The translations under genes were made by a program, and so were the position numbers. DNA of 64,000 nt from an uncultured Clostridia bacterium. Its GTDB lineage: Bacteria > Bacillota > Clostridia > TANB77 > CAG-508. The notes under the pieces are model-generated. The model saw nothing but the letters and a program-made list of their open reading frames with translations. It did no database searches and had not been told where the DNA came from. This document shows positions 44,877 to 53,787 of this stretch, in pieces. The stretch covers positions 148,768 to 212,767 of the forward strand of contig CAKOVI010000002.1 in NCBI GenBank assembly GCA_934121905.1, read 5' to 3'. Each line of letters starts with the position of its first letter. Positions within the stretch are counted from its first letter, which is position 1.

Positions 44877-45338
44877 ATGCAAAAATTTATTGAATATGTA
44901 AACAATTTAAAAAGAAAAATAAATGTAAATAAAAAAGATGTATTATTTATTTGCATAGGGACAAAAGAAATACTTGGGGACAGTATAGGCCCAAGGGTAG
45001 GAACATATTTAATTAAAAAAATTGGAAAAGAAAAGGTTATCGGAGATATTGAAAATAATATATGTAGTAATATAGATTTGATAAACCATTATTCTAAAAT
45101 GAAAGATAAATTTATTGTAGCCATAGATTCGGCAATTTCAAATGAAAAATTAGATGGTGAAATATTTATAACAGAGAGTCCAATTGTTATGGGACAAAGT
45201 CTTAATAAAAATAAAGGAATTATTGGTGATATTGGAATAAAAGTTGCTATATCAAATTTGAATTTTATTGATAAAAGTTATGTAGAACTAATTTCAAGGC
45301 AAGTTGGTCAAGGAATTTATTTTTGGTATAAAAATTAA
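44877..45338 (+). CDS. yyaC: YyaC-type spore protease-like protein (DUF1256)
   Basis: A 153-residue protein with LFICIGTKEILGDSIGPRVG at about residues 22-41, FIVAIDSAISNEKLDGEIFI and GDIGIKVAISNLNF, the conserved blocks of the YyaC family, which is related in fold to hydrogenase maturation proteases and the germination protease GPR. The gene is restricted to spore formers, so it supports sporulation. ATG 44877 has ATAGGTGAT upstream; an earlier ATG at 44850 has no site. It converges on lemA. Confidence 0.88.
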   Translation: MQKFIEYVNNLKRKINVNKKDVLFICIGTKEILGDSIGPRVGTYLIKKIGKEKVIGDIENNICSNIDLINHYSKMKDKFIVAIDSAISNEKLDGEIFITESPIVMGQSLNKNKGIIGDIGIKVAISNLNFIDKSYVELISRQVGQGIYFWYKN

Positions 45339-45339
45339 T

Positions 45340-45378
45340 AAAGAGGCTTACTTCATTATATTAGAAGAAAACCTCTTT
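45340..45378. terminator. Bidirectional terminator between yyaC and lemA
   Basis: AAAGAGG and CCTCTTT form the outer stem with a long loop; T tracts lie on both strands. Confidence 0.6.
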
Positions 45379-45381
45379 TTA

Positions 45382-45933
45382 TTATTTTCCAAAATCAACT
45401 TTAACATTTTTACGTGCTTCATCATCACTTTTAAACAGGTCACGAGCTGAGAAATTGAACATTCCAGCTATGATATTTGATGGGAAAACTTGAAGTTTAG
45501 TATTGTACATTGTAACTGTATCATTATAGAATTGTCTAGAAAAAGATATTTTGTTTTCAGTATTACTTAATTCTTCTGATAGTTGCATAAAGTTAGTGTT
45601 TGCTTTTAATTCTGGATAGTTTTCAGATACTGCCATTATTGTTTTTAAAGAAGCTGAAAGTTCATTGTCTAATTTTGCTTTGTCTTCTACTGTTTTAGCA
45701 TTTGCCCATGATGTACGTAGTGTTGCAATTTTTTCGAATGTTTCTTGTTCATGGTTCATGTATCCTTTTACTGTTTCTACAAAGTTTGGTATTAAATCAA
45801 ATCTTCTTTGAAGTTGTACGTCAATTTGACTCCATGCGTTGTCAACTTTCATTTTTGATTGTACTAGACCATTATATGTAGATATGATGAAAGCTATTAG
45901 TATTACAATAATAATTAGGATAATCCATAGCAT
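45382..45933 (-). CDS. lemA: LemA family protein
   Basis: A 183-residue protein with one N-terminal helix (IILIIIVILIAFIISTYNGL) and the LemA core: KMKVDNAWSQIDVQLQRRFDLIPNFVETVKGYMNHEQETFE, EDKAKLDNELSASLKTIMAVSENYPELKAN and FSRQFYNDTVTMYNTKLQVFPSNIIAGMF. The core is a four-helix bundle outside the membrane. Family function is unknown. GGAGGTAACG precedes the ATG. Single gene. Confidence 0.95.
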   Translation of the reverse strand: MLWIILIIIVILIAFIISTYNGLVQSKMKVDNAWSQIDVQLQRRFDLIPNFVETVKGYMNHEQETFEKIATLRTSWANAKTVEDKAKLDNELSASLKTIMAVSENYPELKANTNFMQLSEELSNTENKISFSRQFYNDTVTMYNTKLQVFPSNIIAGMFNFSARDLFKSDDEARKNVKVDFGK

Positions 45934-46123
45934 TTTTCGTTACCTCCTATTTTTTGTTTTAATATATCATATTATTGTGATTTGTGCAAGAGGGATTTTT
46001 TTGTTTTAACGGAAAAAGGACGGCACCAAATGAGAAAAAATCCACAAAAAAGAGGGAATTATGTAAAATACGTCGAATAATATAATATAGAAAGCAAAAT
46101 AAAAGAGAAAGAGAGGTTAAAAA

Positions 46124-47911
46124 GTGCGATATAGTGATGAAATACTAAATGAAGTAAGAGAAAATAACGATATAGTAGAAGTAATATCACAATATGTACA
46201 TTTAAAAAGAAGTGGGAGAAACTACTTTGGTTTATGCCCATTTCATAATGAGAAATCCCCATCTTTTTCAGTATCACCAGATAAGCAAATATTCCATTGT
46301 TTTGGTTGTGGAGTAGGAGGAAATGTATTCACATTCATAAGCAAAATAGAAGGAATAGGCTTTAAAGAAGCAATAGAAAATTTAGCTGATAGAGCAAGAA
46401 TTGCACTTCCAAAATCAGAAAATAATGAAGACAGCAAAAGGGAAGAATTAAAATCAAAAGTATACAAAGTAAATAATTTTACAGCAGAGTATTACCATAA
46501 AAGATTATATAAGCCAGAATCAAAAGCAGGACAAGAATACGTAAAACAAAGAAAATTAACAACAGAAACCTTAGAAAGTTATAATCTTGGTTTTTCTGGA
46601 AACTATGATGAATTATATAAAGTACTAAAAAAAGAAGGATTTAATGATGAAGAAATACTAGAATCAGGTCTTGTAAAGAAAAACGAACATGGTCAATATG
46701 TTGATTTCTATAGAGATAGGTTTATGATACCAATTTTAGATGTTCGAAATAGAGTAATAGCATTTGGAGGACGAGTTTTAGGAGATGCTAAAAGATTTAA
46801 GTATTTGAATTCGCCAGAAAACATAGTATATAGTAAAGGAAAGCACTTATTTGGTTTAAATGTAGCCAAAAAATATGACCATAAAAAACTATTAATAGTA
46901 GAAGGATATATGGATGCAATATCTTTACATCAAAGGGGAATAACAAATGTTGTTGCAGCACTTGGAACAGCTTTAACCACAAACCAAGGATGGTTATTAA
47001 GAAGAAATGCAGAGCAAGTAATTTTAGGGTTTGATGCAGATGGAGCTGGTCAAAATGCAATAATGAGAGCAATGGAAGTTATGCAGAATATGGGATGTGA
47101 TATGAGAGTACTTCAAATGACAGGTGCAAAAGATCCAGATGAATTCATTATAAAATATGGTTCTGCAAGATTTCAAAAATTAATGAATGAAGCAATTTCA
47201 TTATTAGAATTTAAGGTAAAAGTATTAGAGCAAAATTTAGATTTAGAAGTTGCAAGTGACAAAGTAAAATTCTTAAATGAAATAGCAAAACTAATTGCAA
47301 AAATTGATAATTCAATAGAGCAAGAAATATACATAGAAAAGCTTGCAAGTGGATATAATATATCTAAGGAAGCAATTTTTGGACAAGTAAACAAATTACA
47401 ATATTCAAGTAAGTCTCAAACAAATAATTTAGAAAAATCTAAACCCGTAATTATCCACAAAAGAGAAGAAAAAGTGGATAATAACATATCTGAAGAAATT
47501 ATAAAAAGAGAAAATACTATTATTTCAATTTTAATAAATAATCCTGAATATTTTAAAACGATAAAGGAAAACATGAAAATTGAAGATTTTAAATATGATT
47601 TAAACATAAAAATTGTAAAGGAATTGTACCAAGAATTGGAAAAAGAAGATAACAATATAAGCTTGGTATTAGACAAAATAGAAGATGAAGAAATAAAAAA
47701 TCATTTAACTGCAATTATGGCAGAAGATTACGGAATAACTGATAATTCAAAAGCAATAGAAGATATTTTAAAGAAATATGAAAGAGAAAAATTAGAAAAA
47801 AGGCGTGATGAATTAATTGCCTTAAGTTCAGCGGAAAAAGATTCAGAAAAACGAAAAGAATTAGGAAAAGAATTAAATGAAGTAATTTTAAAATTAGTAA
47901 AAATAAAATGA
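46124..47911 (+). CDS. dnaG: DNA primase
   Basis: A 595-residue primase. The N-terminal CHC2 zinc finger is CPFHNEKSPSFSVSPDKQIF followed by HCFGCG. The catalytic core has FYRDRFMIPILDVRNRVIAFGGR, the Toprim motif LLIVEGYMDAISLHQ and VILGFDADGAGQNA. The C-terminal helical part binds DnaB helicase. It makes RNA primers for replication. The start is GTG at 46124 after GAGAGG. It is followed 28 bases later by rpoD, the classic macromolecular synthesis operon; rpsU is not next to it. Confidence 0.97.
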   Translation: MRYSDEILNEVRENNDIVEVISQYVHLKRSGRNYFGLCPFHNEKSPSFSVSPDKQIFHCFGCGVGGNVFTFISKIEGIGFKEAIENLADRARIALPKSENNEDSKREELKSKVYKVNNFTAEYYHKRLYKPESKAGQEYVKQRKLTTETLESYNLGFSGNYDELYKVLKKEGFNDEEILESGLVKKNEHGQYVDFYRDRFMIPILDVRNRVIAFGGRVLGDAKRFKYLNSPENIVYSKGKHLFGLNVAKKYDHKKLLIVEGYMDAISLHQRGITNVVAALGTALTTNQGWLLRRNAEQVILGFDADGAGQNAIMRAMEVMQNMGCDMRVLQMTGAKDPDEFIIKYGSARFQKLMNEAISLLEFKVKVLEQNLDLEVASDKVKFLNEIAKLIAKIDNSIEQEIYIEKLASGYNISKEAIFGQVNKLQYSSKSQTNNLEKSKPVIIHKREEKVDNNISEEIIKRENTIISILINNPEYFKTIKENMKIEDFKYDLNIKIVKELYQELEKEDNNISLVLDKIEDEEIKNHLTAIMAEDYGITDNSKAIEDILKKYEREKLEKRRDELIALSSAEKDSEKRKELGKELNEVILKLVKIK

Positions 47912-47939
47912 ACAATTTTATTAAGAAAGGATGTTCAAG

Positions 47940-49091
47940 GTGAAAGAAGATAAAAATAATACAAAAAAAGAAGTAAAAACAGAAAAAATTATGAGTAATG
48001 AAGAAAGAGAACAAGCAAAAGAAAAGGTTGCAAGCATTGTAAAAAAAGCAAAGGAAAAAGGTAAAATAACATATGGGGAATTAGCTGTAGAATTAAATGA
48101 TGCAAATCAAGATCAAATAGAAAAAGTATTTGACATAATGGAAGAAATGGGAGTAGATGTCTTAAAAGATGATTTTGATGATGAGCCAAATGAAGAAGAT
48201 TTAAAAGAAGTAGAAAATTTAAAACTAGATGAAATTACGCAAGACGATACATTTGAAGGAATCAATGTAGATGACCCAGTTAGAATGTATTTACGTGAAA
48301 TTGGTAGAATAAAACTATTAACATATGACCAAGAATTAGACCTAGCAAAAAGAATTTTAGATGGAGATGAAGATGCAAAGCAGGAGCTAGCAGAAGCAAA
48401 CCTAAGATTAGTTGTAAGTATAGCTAAAAAATATGTTGGAAGAGGAATGCTATTTTTAGACTTAATCCAAGAAGGAAACATGGGATTAATAAAAGCAGTA
48501 GAAAAATTTGATTATACAAAAGGATTCAAATTTAGTACCTATGCAACTTGGTGGATTAGACAATCTATAACAAGAGCAATAGCTGACCAAGCAAGAACGA
48601 TAAGAATACCAGTTCACATGGTTGAAACAATAAACAAATTAATAAGAACATCAAGACACTTATTACAAAAACTAGGAAGAGAGCCAAGCCCAGAAGAGCT
48701 TTCAAAAGAACTTGAAATGCCAATCGACAAAGTAATGGAAATTCAAAAAATAGCCCAAGACCCAGTATCACTTGAAACACCAATTGGTGAAGAAGATGAT
48801 AGTCACTTAGGAGATTTTATCCAAGACGAAGATTCACCTGCACCACAAGATGCAGCAGCATATACACTTCTTAAAGAGCAACTTGCAGAAGTAATGCAAA
48901 CACTTACTCCTAGAGAAGCCAAGGTTTTAAGACTAAGATTTGGCTTAGATGATGGAAAAGCTAGAACTCTAGAAGAGGTTGGAAAAGAATTTGATGTAAC
49001 AAGAGAAAGAATACGTCAAATAGAAGCAAAAGCATTAAGGAAATTAAGACATCCTAGTAGAAGTAAGAAGTTAAAAGATTATATGACATAG
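47940..49091 (+). CDS. rpoD: RNA polymerase sigma factor RpoD (sigma-A)
   Basis: The main vegetative sigma factor, 383 residues from GTG 47940. It has region 1.1, region 1.2 (DDPVRMYLREIGRIKLLTYDQE), region 2 (LVVSIAKKYVGRGMLFLDLIQEGN, FDYTKGFKFSTYATWWIRQS), region 3 and region 4 (LTPREAKVLRLRFGLDDGKA, FDVTRERIRQIEAKALRKLR). I prefer GTG 47940, with AAAGG nine bases upstream, over ATG 47931, which abuts that site. It recognises the TTGACA/TATAAT promoters seen through the window. Confidence 0.97.
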   Translation: MKEDKNNTKKEVKTEKIMSNEEREQAKEKVASIVKKAKEKGKITYGELAVELNDANQDQIEKVFDIMEEMGVDVLKDDFDDEPNEEDLKEVENLKLDEITQDDTFEGINVDDPVRMYLREIGRIKLLTYDQELDLAKRILDGDEDAKQELAEANLRLVVSIAKKYVGRGMLFLDLIQEGNMGLIKAVEKFDYTKGFKFSTYATWWIRQSITRAIADQARTIRIPVHMVETINKLIRTSRHLLQKLGREPSPEELSKELEMPIDKVMEIQKIAQDPVSLETPIGEEDDSHLGDFIQDEDSPAPQDAAAYTLLKEQLAEVMQTLTPREAKVLRLRFGLDDGKARTLEEVGKEFDVTRERIRQIEAKALRKLRHPSRSKKLKDYMT

Positions 49092-49104
49092 TGAGAAAAG
49101 GGAC

Positions 49105-49190
49105 AAATGGGACCGGGTCTTTTTTGTCCTAGTTGCTCATTTGGGACCGGGTCCTTTTGGTGCAAGGACAAAAAAGACCCGGTCCCATTT
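49105..49190. repeat. Compound palindrome of the GGACCGGGTC family
   Basis: Two 25-base arms (49105-49129 and 49166-49190) are exact reverse complements. The 36-base loop carries a third copy of TTTGGGACCGGGTCC. It lies between rpoD and the MscS gene and is a probable rpoD terminator as well as part of the next leader. Confidence 0.9.
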
Positions 49191-49211
49191 GGGCTAGCTG
49201 AGGAGGAAAAC

Positions 49212-50273
49212 ATGGAAAAAACAATAGAAATAATAAAAAACTTAAATGCCGAAACACTGATGGACTTAGTAATAGCAATAATAATACTAGCAGTTCTAGA
49301 TATATTTAGCCCATTATTTTCATACGTAATTTTAAAACTATTCAATTTTGACAAAACCAAAAAACAAATAAAAAACAATCCATTTTATATGCCACTAAAA
49401 GCATTTTTTAGGGTAACAGGAATATATGTGGCAATTTTATTTGTAAGACCAACATTTGAATTATCAGATAATTTTATGCTTATGGCAAACAAAATATATA
49501 AAGTAATAGTAACAATCACAATCGCAAATAGCTTAGCAAATAGTATGACTAAAAAATCAAGATTTATAAAAGCAATAAGAGATAAAAGTGAAAAAGAGAT
49601 AAATGATGCATCAACAAAAATGATGATAAGACTTATAAGAGTTGGAATATATATAGTTGCAACATTTTTAGTATTCTATGAAATTGGATATGACCTAAGT
49701 GGATTAATAACAGGACTAGGACTTGGAACTGTTGTGTTAACATTGGCTGCACAAGATACAGTTAAAAGTTTGCTTGGTGGATTTATAATATTTGCAGATA
49801 AACCATTTAAGGTTGGAGATTATATAAAAGTACAAAACTATCAAGGAACAGTTGAGGATATGACATTAAGAAGTACAAGAATAAGACAATTAGATGATTC
49901 TATACTTCAAATACCAAATTCGACAATAGCATCTAGCTCAATAGAAAATTTAAGTAAAATGAGACGTAGGAGATATGTGTTAAAACTTGATATTGTAGAA
50001 GATACAAAGACAGAAAAAATTGTTGAATTAAAACAAAGAATATATGAAGATTTAATGAAAAATGAAAATATAATAAAAGACACAATAAGTATATACTTTA
50101 CAGAAATAGCAGAAAGTAGTTTTAGAATTTCAATAATTTTCTATTTTGATGTCACAGATTACAATGAATTTCTAGAATTAAAAGATGGAGTAAATAGAAA
50201 TATTGTTACAATATTAAACAAAGAAAAAGTAGGCTTAGCATATGACACAAAAACAATAGAAATAAAAAAATAA
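49212..50273 (+). CDS. Small-conductance mechanosensitive channel (MscS family)
   Basis: A 353-residue protein with four or five N-terminal helices, then the MscS pore helix region LSGLITGLGLGTVVLTLAAQDTVKSLLGG and the beta domain IIFADKPFKVGDYIKVQNYQGTVEDMTLRSTRIRQLDDSILQIPNS, which are family hallmarks. It releases solutes on hypo-osmotic shock. ATG 49212 has GAGGAGG upstream; the longer upstream frame only covers a palindrome. Confidence 0.93.
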   Translation: MEKTIEIIKNLNAETLMDLVIAIIILAVLDIFSPLFSYVILKLFNFDKTKKQIKNNPFYMPLKAFFRVTGIYVAILFVRPTFELSDNFMLMANKIYKVIVTITIANSLANSMTKKSRFIKAIRDKSEKEINDASTKMMIRLIRVGIYIVATFLVFYEIGYDLSGLITGLGLGTVVLTLAAQDTVKSLLGGFIIFADKPFKVGDYIKVQNYQGTVEDMTLRSTRIRQLDDSILQIPNSTIASSSIENLSKMRRRRYVLKLDIVEDTKTEKIVELKQRIYEDLMKNENIIKDTISIYFTEIAESSFRISIIFYFDVTDYNEFLELKDGVNRNIVTILNKEKVGLAYDTKTIEIKK

Positions 50274-50354
50274 ATCTACATAAAAAATTCATAAAATCAT
50301 CACAAATATAATGTATAATAAAAAAAGCTATCAAAATAGGGAGGATGCTTACAA

Positions 50355-51032
50355 ATGGAAAATACTACTATTTTAATTGTAGATGATGAAGCAAGAATGA
50401 GAAAATTAATAAAAGATTTTTTAACTAAAAATGATTACAAAACACTAGAAGCAGGCGATGGAGAAGAGGCAATTGATGTATTTGAGGAAAACAAAAATAA
50501 GATAAGTTTAATATTACTAGATGTTATGATGCCAAAATTAGATGGATGGTCTGTTTTAAGAAAAATTAGAAACGAATCTCAAGTTCCGGTAATAATGCTT
50601 ACAGCAAGAGGAGAAGAACAAGACGAATTATTTGGATTTGAACTTGGAGTTGATGAATATATTTCTAAGCCTTTTAGTCCTAAAATACTTGTCGCAAGAA
50701 TAGAAGCAATTTTAAAAAGAATCAATGGTGACAAAGAAAAGGTTAGAGATTATGATGGTATAGTAATTGACGACCAAGGTAGAACTGTAACTGTTGATGG
50801 AAAGCCTGTTGATTTAAGTTTAAGAGAATACGAGCTTTTAAAATATTTACTTGATAACGAAAAAATAGCTTTATCAAGAGATAAAATTTTAAACAATGTA
50901 TGGAACTATGACTATTATGGAGATTCTAGAACAATAGATAGTCATATAAAAAAAATTAGACATAAATTGGGTAAAAAAGGAAAATATATTGAAACAATTA
51001 GAGGAGTAGGATATAAATTCGAAATTAAATAA
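50355..51032 (+). CDS. OmpR/PhoB family response regulator
   Basis: A 225-residue regulator. The receiver has the acidic pair in VDDEARMR, phospho-accepting Asp56 in LILLDVMMPKLDG, the Thr in VIMLTARGEE and Lys in YISKPFSPK. The C-terminal winged helix has LSLREYELLKYLLDNEKIAL and SRTIDSHIKKIRHKLGKKGK, ending IRGVGYKFE. It is paired with the histidine kinase gene 91 bases downstream. GGGAGGATG precedes the ATG with normal spacing. Target genes are unknown. Confidence 0.96.
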   Translation: MENTTILIVDDEARMRKLIKDFLTKNDYKTLEAGDGEEAIDVFEENKNKISLILLDVMMPKLDGWSVLRKIRNESQVPVIMLTARGEEQDELFGFELGVDEYISKPFSPKILVARIEAILKRINGDKEKVRDYDGIVIDDQGRTVTVDGKPVDLSLREYELLKYLLDNEKIALSRDKILNNVWNYDYYGDSRTIDSHIKKIRHKLGKKGKYIETIRGVGYKFEIK

Positions 51033-51123
51033 ACTTAAACGAAGTTGGGATAAAGCATAACTTGTCTCAACTTTAAATTTTAGTATGAAAGCAAAAATAT
51101 GCGGTTATGAAGGGAATTGAATT

Positions 51124-52632
51124 ATGAAAAACGAAATAGGAATTTTTAAATCAATAAGAACCAAATTATTTTTATCATTGTGTATTATTGTTATTGCAAT
51201 AATTATATCTCTAATTTTACTTAACAATTTTGTATTAAGAAAGTTTTACGAATACAATAAAGAAAAGCAGTTAGAAAATGTTTATTTAACTATAAACGAA
51301 TATTATAATGATGATTCAAATCAAAAAAATTTATCAGATGAATTGGACAAAATTGCGATAAATAATAATTTTGATATATTGATAAGAAGTAATGAAAATG
51401 TAAGTGTTTACAGCTCAAACAAGGACTTTTATTCGGCAATAGGAGAGATGATTATTTCAATTTTAAGGGAAGAAAAAAATCAGTCTGATGTGTTAGAGAG
51501 AAATGAAAAATATACAATAAGTAAATATAGTGATAGCAAAACAAAGATCAATTACATAATGCTTATTGCAAATTTAGATAACTCATATCATTTATATATA
51601 AGAATGCCTGTTACATCTATTGATGAAAGTGTAAAGATATCAAATGAGTTTTTATCTATAATTGCAATATTTGTTATAATAATTGGTGGAACTGTTTTAT
51701 CTGTGGTCTCAAGAAGATTTAGTGAGCCTATTGTGGAACTTAATCAGATTGCTAAAAAGATGTCAAACCTAGATTTTAGCCAAAAATATAAATCTTCTTA
51801 TGCAAATGACGAGGTTGATATGTTAGGAAACAGTATAAATAAATTATCAACGACGCTTGAGGAAACAATTAGGCAATTGCAAAATAATAATAGTCAGCTT
51901 GAAAGGGATATAGAGGAAAAGTCTCAAATTGACGAAATGAGAAAAAGCTTTATATCTGATGTTTCACACGAGCTAAAGACGCCAATTGCATTAATTCAAG
52001 GCTATAGTGAGGGATTGATTGAAAATGTAAACAGTGATGAGGAATCTAGAAAATTTTATGCTGAGGTTATTCAAGATGAAGCAAGTAAAATGGATAGATT
52101 GGTTAAAAGATTATTAGAACTTATGAAACTTGAATATGGTAAAATGGAGTTTAATAATAAGGAGTTTAATATTGTTGAACTAGAAAATGAAATTCTAAGA
52201 AAATCTGTTGTTATGATGGAAAAAGAAAATGTGAAATTAGAAAAAAATATTGATTTGTCTAAAGAAATTATGGTTTATGCTGATGATTTCTATATTGACC
52301 AGGTTTTAACAAACTATATTACAAATGCTATTAAATATTCAATTGAGATTAATGGCGAAAAAGTTGTTAGAATTGAAAATGAAATTCTAGAGGACACTAA
52401 TAAGGTAAGAATTAAGGTATTTAATACTTTCGAGGAGTTTTCTAAGGATGATATGGTTCGTATTTGGAATAGATTTTATAAAGCAGATGAATCTCGTAAT
52501 CGTGACAAAGGGGGCAGTGGTATTGGTCTTTCTTTGGTTAAGGCTATTATGAATAATTATGGTAATAGCTATGGCGTTAGAAATGTTGCTGGTGGTGTTG
52601 AGTTTTGGTTTGAGTTGGATTTTGTGAAATAA
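51124..52632 (+). CDS. Sensor histidine kinase (partner of the OmpR-type regulator)
   Basis: A 502-residue membrane kinase with helices at about residues 13-35 and 177-196 bordering a sensory domain outside the membrane, a HAMP domain (RFSEPIVELNQIAKKMSNLDF), HisKA with phospho-accepting His282 in DVSHELKTPIALIQGYSEGL, and an HATPase domain with NYITNAIKYS, VRIWNRFYKADESRNRDKGG and GIGLSLVKAIM. It phosphorylates the upstream regulator. The signal is unknown. Several codons (GGC, GTT, CTT) are richer than in neighbours, especially toward the 3' end. Confidence 0.95.
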   Translation: MKNEIGIFKSIRTKLFLSLCIIVIAIIISLILLNNFVLRKFYEYNKEKQLENVYLTINEYYNDDSNQKNLSDELDKIAINNNFDILIRSNENVSVYSSNKDFYSAIGEMIISILREEKNQSDVLERNEKYTISKYSDSKTKINYIMLIANLDNSYHLYIRMPVTSIDESVKISNEFLSIIAIFVIIIGGTVLSVVSRRFSEPIVELNQIAKKMSNLDFSQKYKSSYANDEVDMLGNSINKLSTTLEETIRQLQNNNSQLERDIEEKSQIDEMRKSFISDVSHELKTPIALIQGYSEGLIENVNSDEESRKFYAEVIQDEASKMDRLVKRLLELMKLEYGKMEFNNKEFNIVELENEILRKSVVMMEKENVKLEKNIDLSKEIMVYADDFYIDQVLTNYITNAIKYSIEINGEKVVRIENEILEDTNKVRIKVFNTFEEFSKDDMVRIWNRFYKADESRNRDKGGSGIGLSLVKAIMNNYGNSYGVRNVAGGVEFWFELDFVK

Positions 52633-52653
52633 TATTGCAACTCAAAACCGGTG

Positions 52654-52706
52654 CATATTTGCAAAGCCTTTTATTATAGAATACTTGCGAGGAGGTTGCA
52701 AATATG
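52654..52706 (+). promoter_or_regulatory. Inverted repeat around the start of the ribbon-helix-helix gene
   Basis: CATATTTGCAA (52654-52664) and TTGCAAATATG (52696-52706) are perfect 11-base inverted arms. The second arm includes the start codon, and the loop holds the GAGGAGG ribosome site. It is a candidate operator or translational switch for the gene. Confidence 0.6.
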
Positions 52707-52904
52707 AATAAATTAAGAATACCACAAAATCATAGCGGAGTTAGTAAAACTTTGAGATTACCAGAAAATATAGTAGATGATGTACAAAATCTTGCAAATC
52801 TTAAAAATTTGTCTTTTAATAGGATTGTAATTTCTTTGTTGGAGTTTGGGCTTAATAATTTGGATGAGAGAGATTGTATGGAACTTAAGAAGATGCAAAA
52901 GTAG
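52704..52904 (+). CDS. Ribbon-helix-helix (Arc/CopG-like) DNA-binding protein
   Basis: A 66-residue protein. GVSKTLRLPENIVDDVQNLA gives the short DNA-binding strand followed by helix one, and LSFNRIVISLLEFGLNNL gives helix two, the standard RHH fold that binds DNA as a dimer. Such proteins are often antitoxins or plasmid copy-control repressors. No toxin gene lies next to it: pflA follows on the opposite strand. The perfect inverted repeat over its start suggests self-repression. Confidence 0.75.
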   Translation: MNKLRIPQNHSGVSKTLRLPENIVDDVQNLANLKNLSFNRIVISLLEFGLNNLDERDCMELKKMQK

Positions 52905-52943
52905 AGTAGCAATTTTAAATTTGCTACCCTATTTTTAGGTTAA

Positions 52944-52976
52944 TGGGACCAAAAAGAACCGACCCCTATGGTCCCA
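52944..52976. repeat. Palindrome of the GGACC family at the pflA stop
   Basis: TGGGACC and GGTCCCA flank AAAAAGAACCGACCCC. It overlaps the last codons of pflA and lies between convergent genes, where it may end transcription. Confidence 0.65.
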
Positions 52977-53697
52977 AAACAATCCTCTTAGCTCTTTCAA
53001 CATCATCATCATTAGCCTCACGAACACCTTCCAATTCATACTTATCACCATACTCAAGCCATTTATATTTGCCCATAGTATGATAAGGTAAAAACTCAAC
53101 CTTTTGAACGGACTTCAAAGAGCCAATAAAATCCCTCAATTTAATTAAATCATTTTCAGCATCAGTAAACGTAGGAACTAAAACTTGTCTAATCCACATA
53201 GGTTTACCAATATCGCTTAAATACCTAATAAAAGCAAGTTCTCTTTCATTAGAAAAACCAACTAAATCTTTACATTTGTCAGGGTCAATATGTTTAACAT
53301 CTATCAAAAATAAATCAGTTAAATCAATGAGTTCCTTCATTTTATCAGTCAAACCAACCATACCAGATGTATCAATACAAGTATGAATTCCTTTAGCTTT
53401 AAGCTTCTTAAAAAGCTCAATTAAAAACTCAAACTGTAAAAGAGGTTCACCACCAGAACATGTAACACCGCCATTTTTTATATAGTTTTTATATCTCAAA
53501 ATATTATCAAAAATATCATCTAAAGAACGGTAATCTCCCGCATTTATGTCCCAAGTATCTCTATTATGGCAATATTTACATCTTAGGCTACATCCTTGTA
53601 AAAATAAAACATATCTTATGCCTGGTCCGTCAAGGGTACCAAAAGATTCGACTGAGTGTACTTTTGCATAATATTTTAAATCATCTTTGTTTTGCAT
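52966..53697 (-). CDS. pflA: Pyruvate formate-lyase activating enzyme
   Basis: A 243-residue radical SAM enzyme. The cluster motif is CSLRCKYC, with three cysteines binding [4Fe-4S]. Also present are SVESFGTLDGPGIRYVLFLQGC, NGGVTCSGGEPLLQ for SAM binding and HTCIDTSGM. It removes a hydrogen from a backbone glycine of PflB to make the glycyl radical. The last codons are built from a GGACC-family repeat, so the C-terminal LGP may be repeat-derived. AAAGGA precedes the ATG; it lies downstream of pflB on the same strand. Confidence 0.97.
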   Translation of the reverse strand: MQNKDDLKYYAKVHSVESFGTLDGPGIRYVLFLQGCSLRCKYCHNRDTWDINAGDYRSLDDIFDNILRYKNYIKNGGVTCSGGEPLLQFEFLIELFKKLKAKGIHTCIDTSGMVGLTDKMKELIDLTDLFLIDVKHIDPDKCKDLVGFSNERELAFIRYLSDIGKPMWIRQVLVPTFTDAENDLIKLRDFIGSLKSVQKVEFLPYHTMGKYKWLEYGDKYELEGVREANDDDVERAKRIVLGP

Positions 53698-53725
53698 ATT
53701 TTTATCCTTTCATTTTTTGTACGAA

Positions 53726-53778
53726 AAAGAACCGGTCCCAAAAGAACAATGTTCTAAAAAGAACCGGTCCCAAAAGTA
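53726..53778. repeat. Direct repeat pair of the AAAAAGAACCGGTCCC family
   Basis: AAAAAGAACCGGTCCCAAAAG occurs nearly back to back at 53726 and 53758, bounded by GTAC on each side. It lies between pflB and pflA. Confidence 0.85.
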
Positions 53779-53787
53779 CAAATTAAA

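Noticed and set aside
49107..49211. N-terminal extension of the MscS protein
   Set aside because: It is encoded by a palindromic repeat, and a strong GAGGAGG site precedes ATG 49212.
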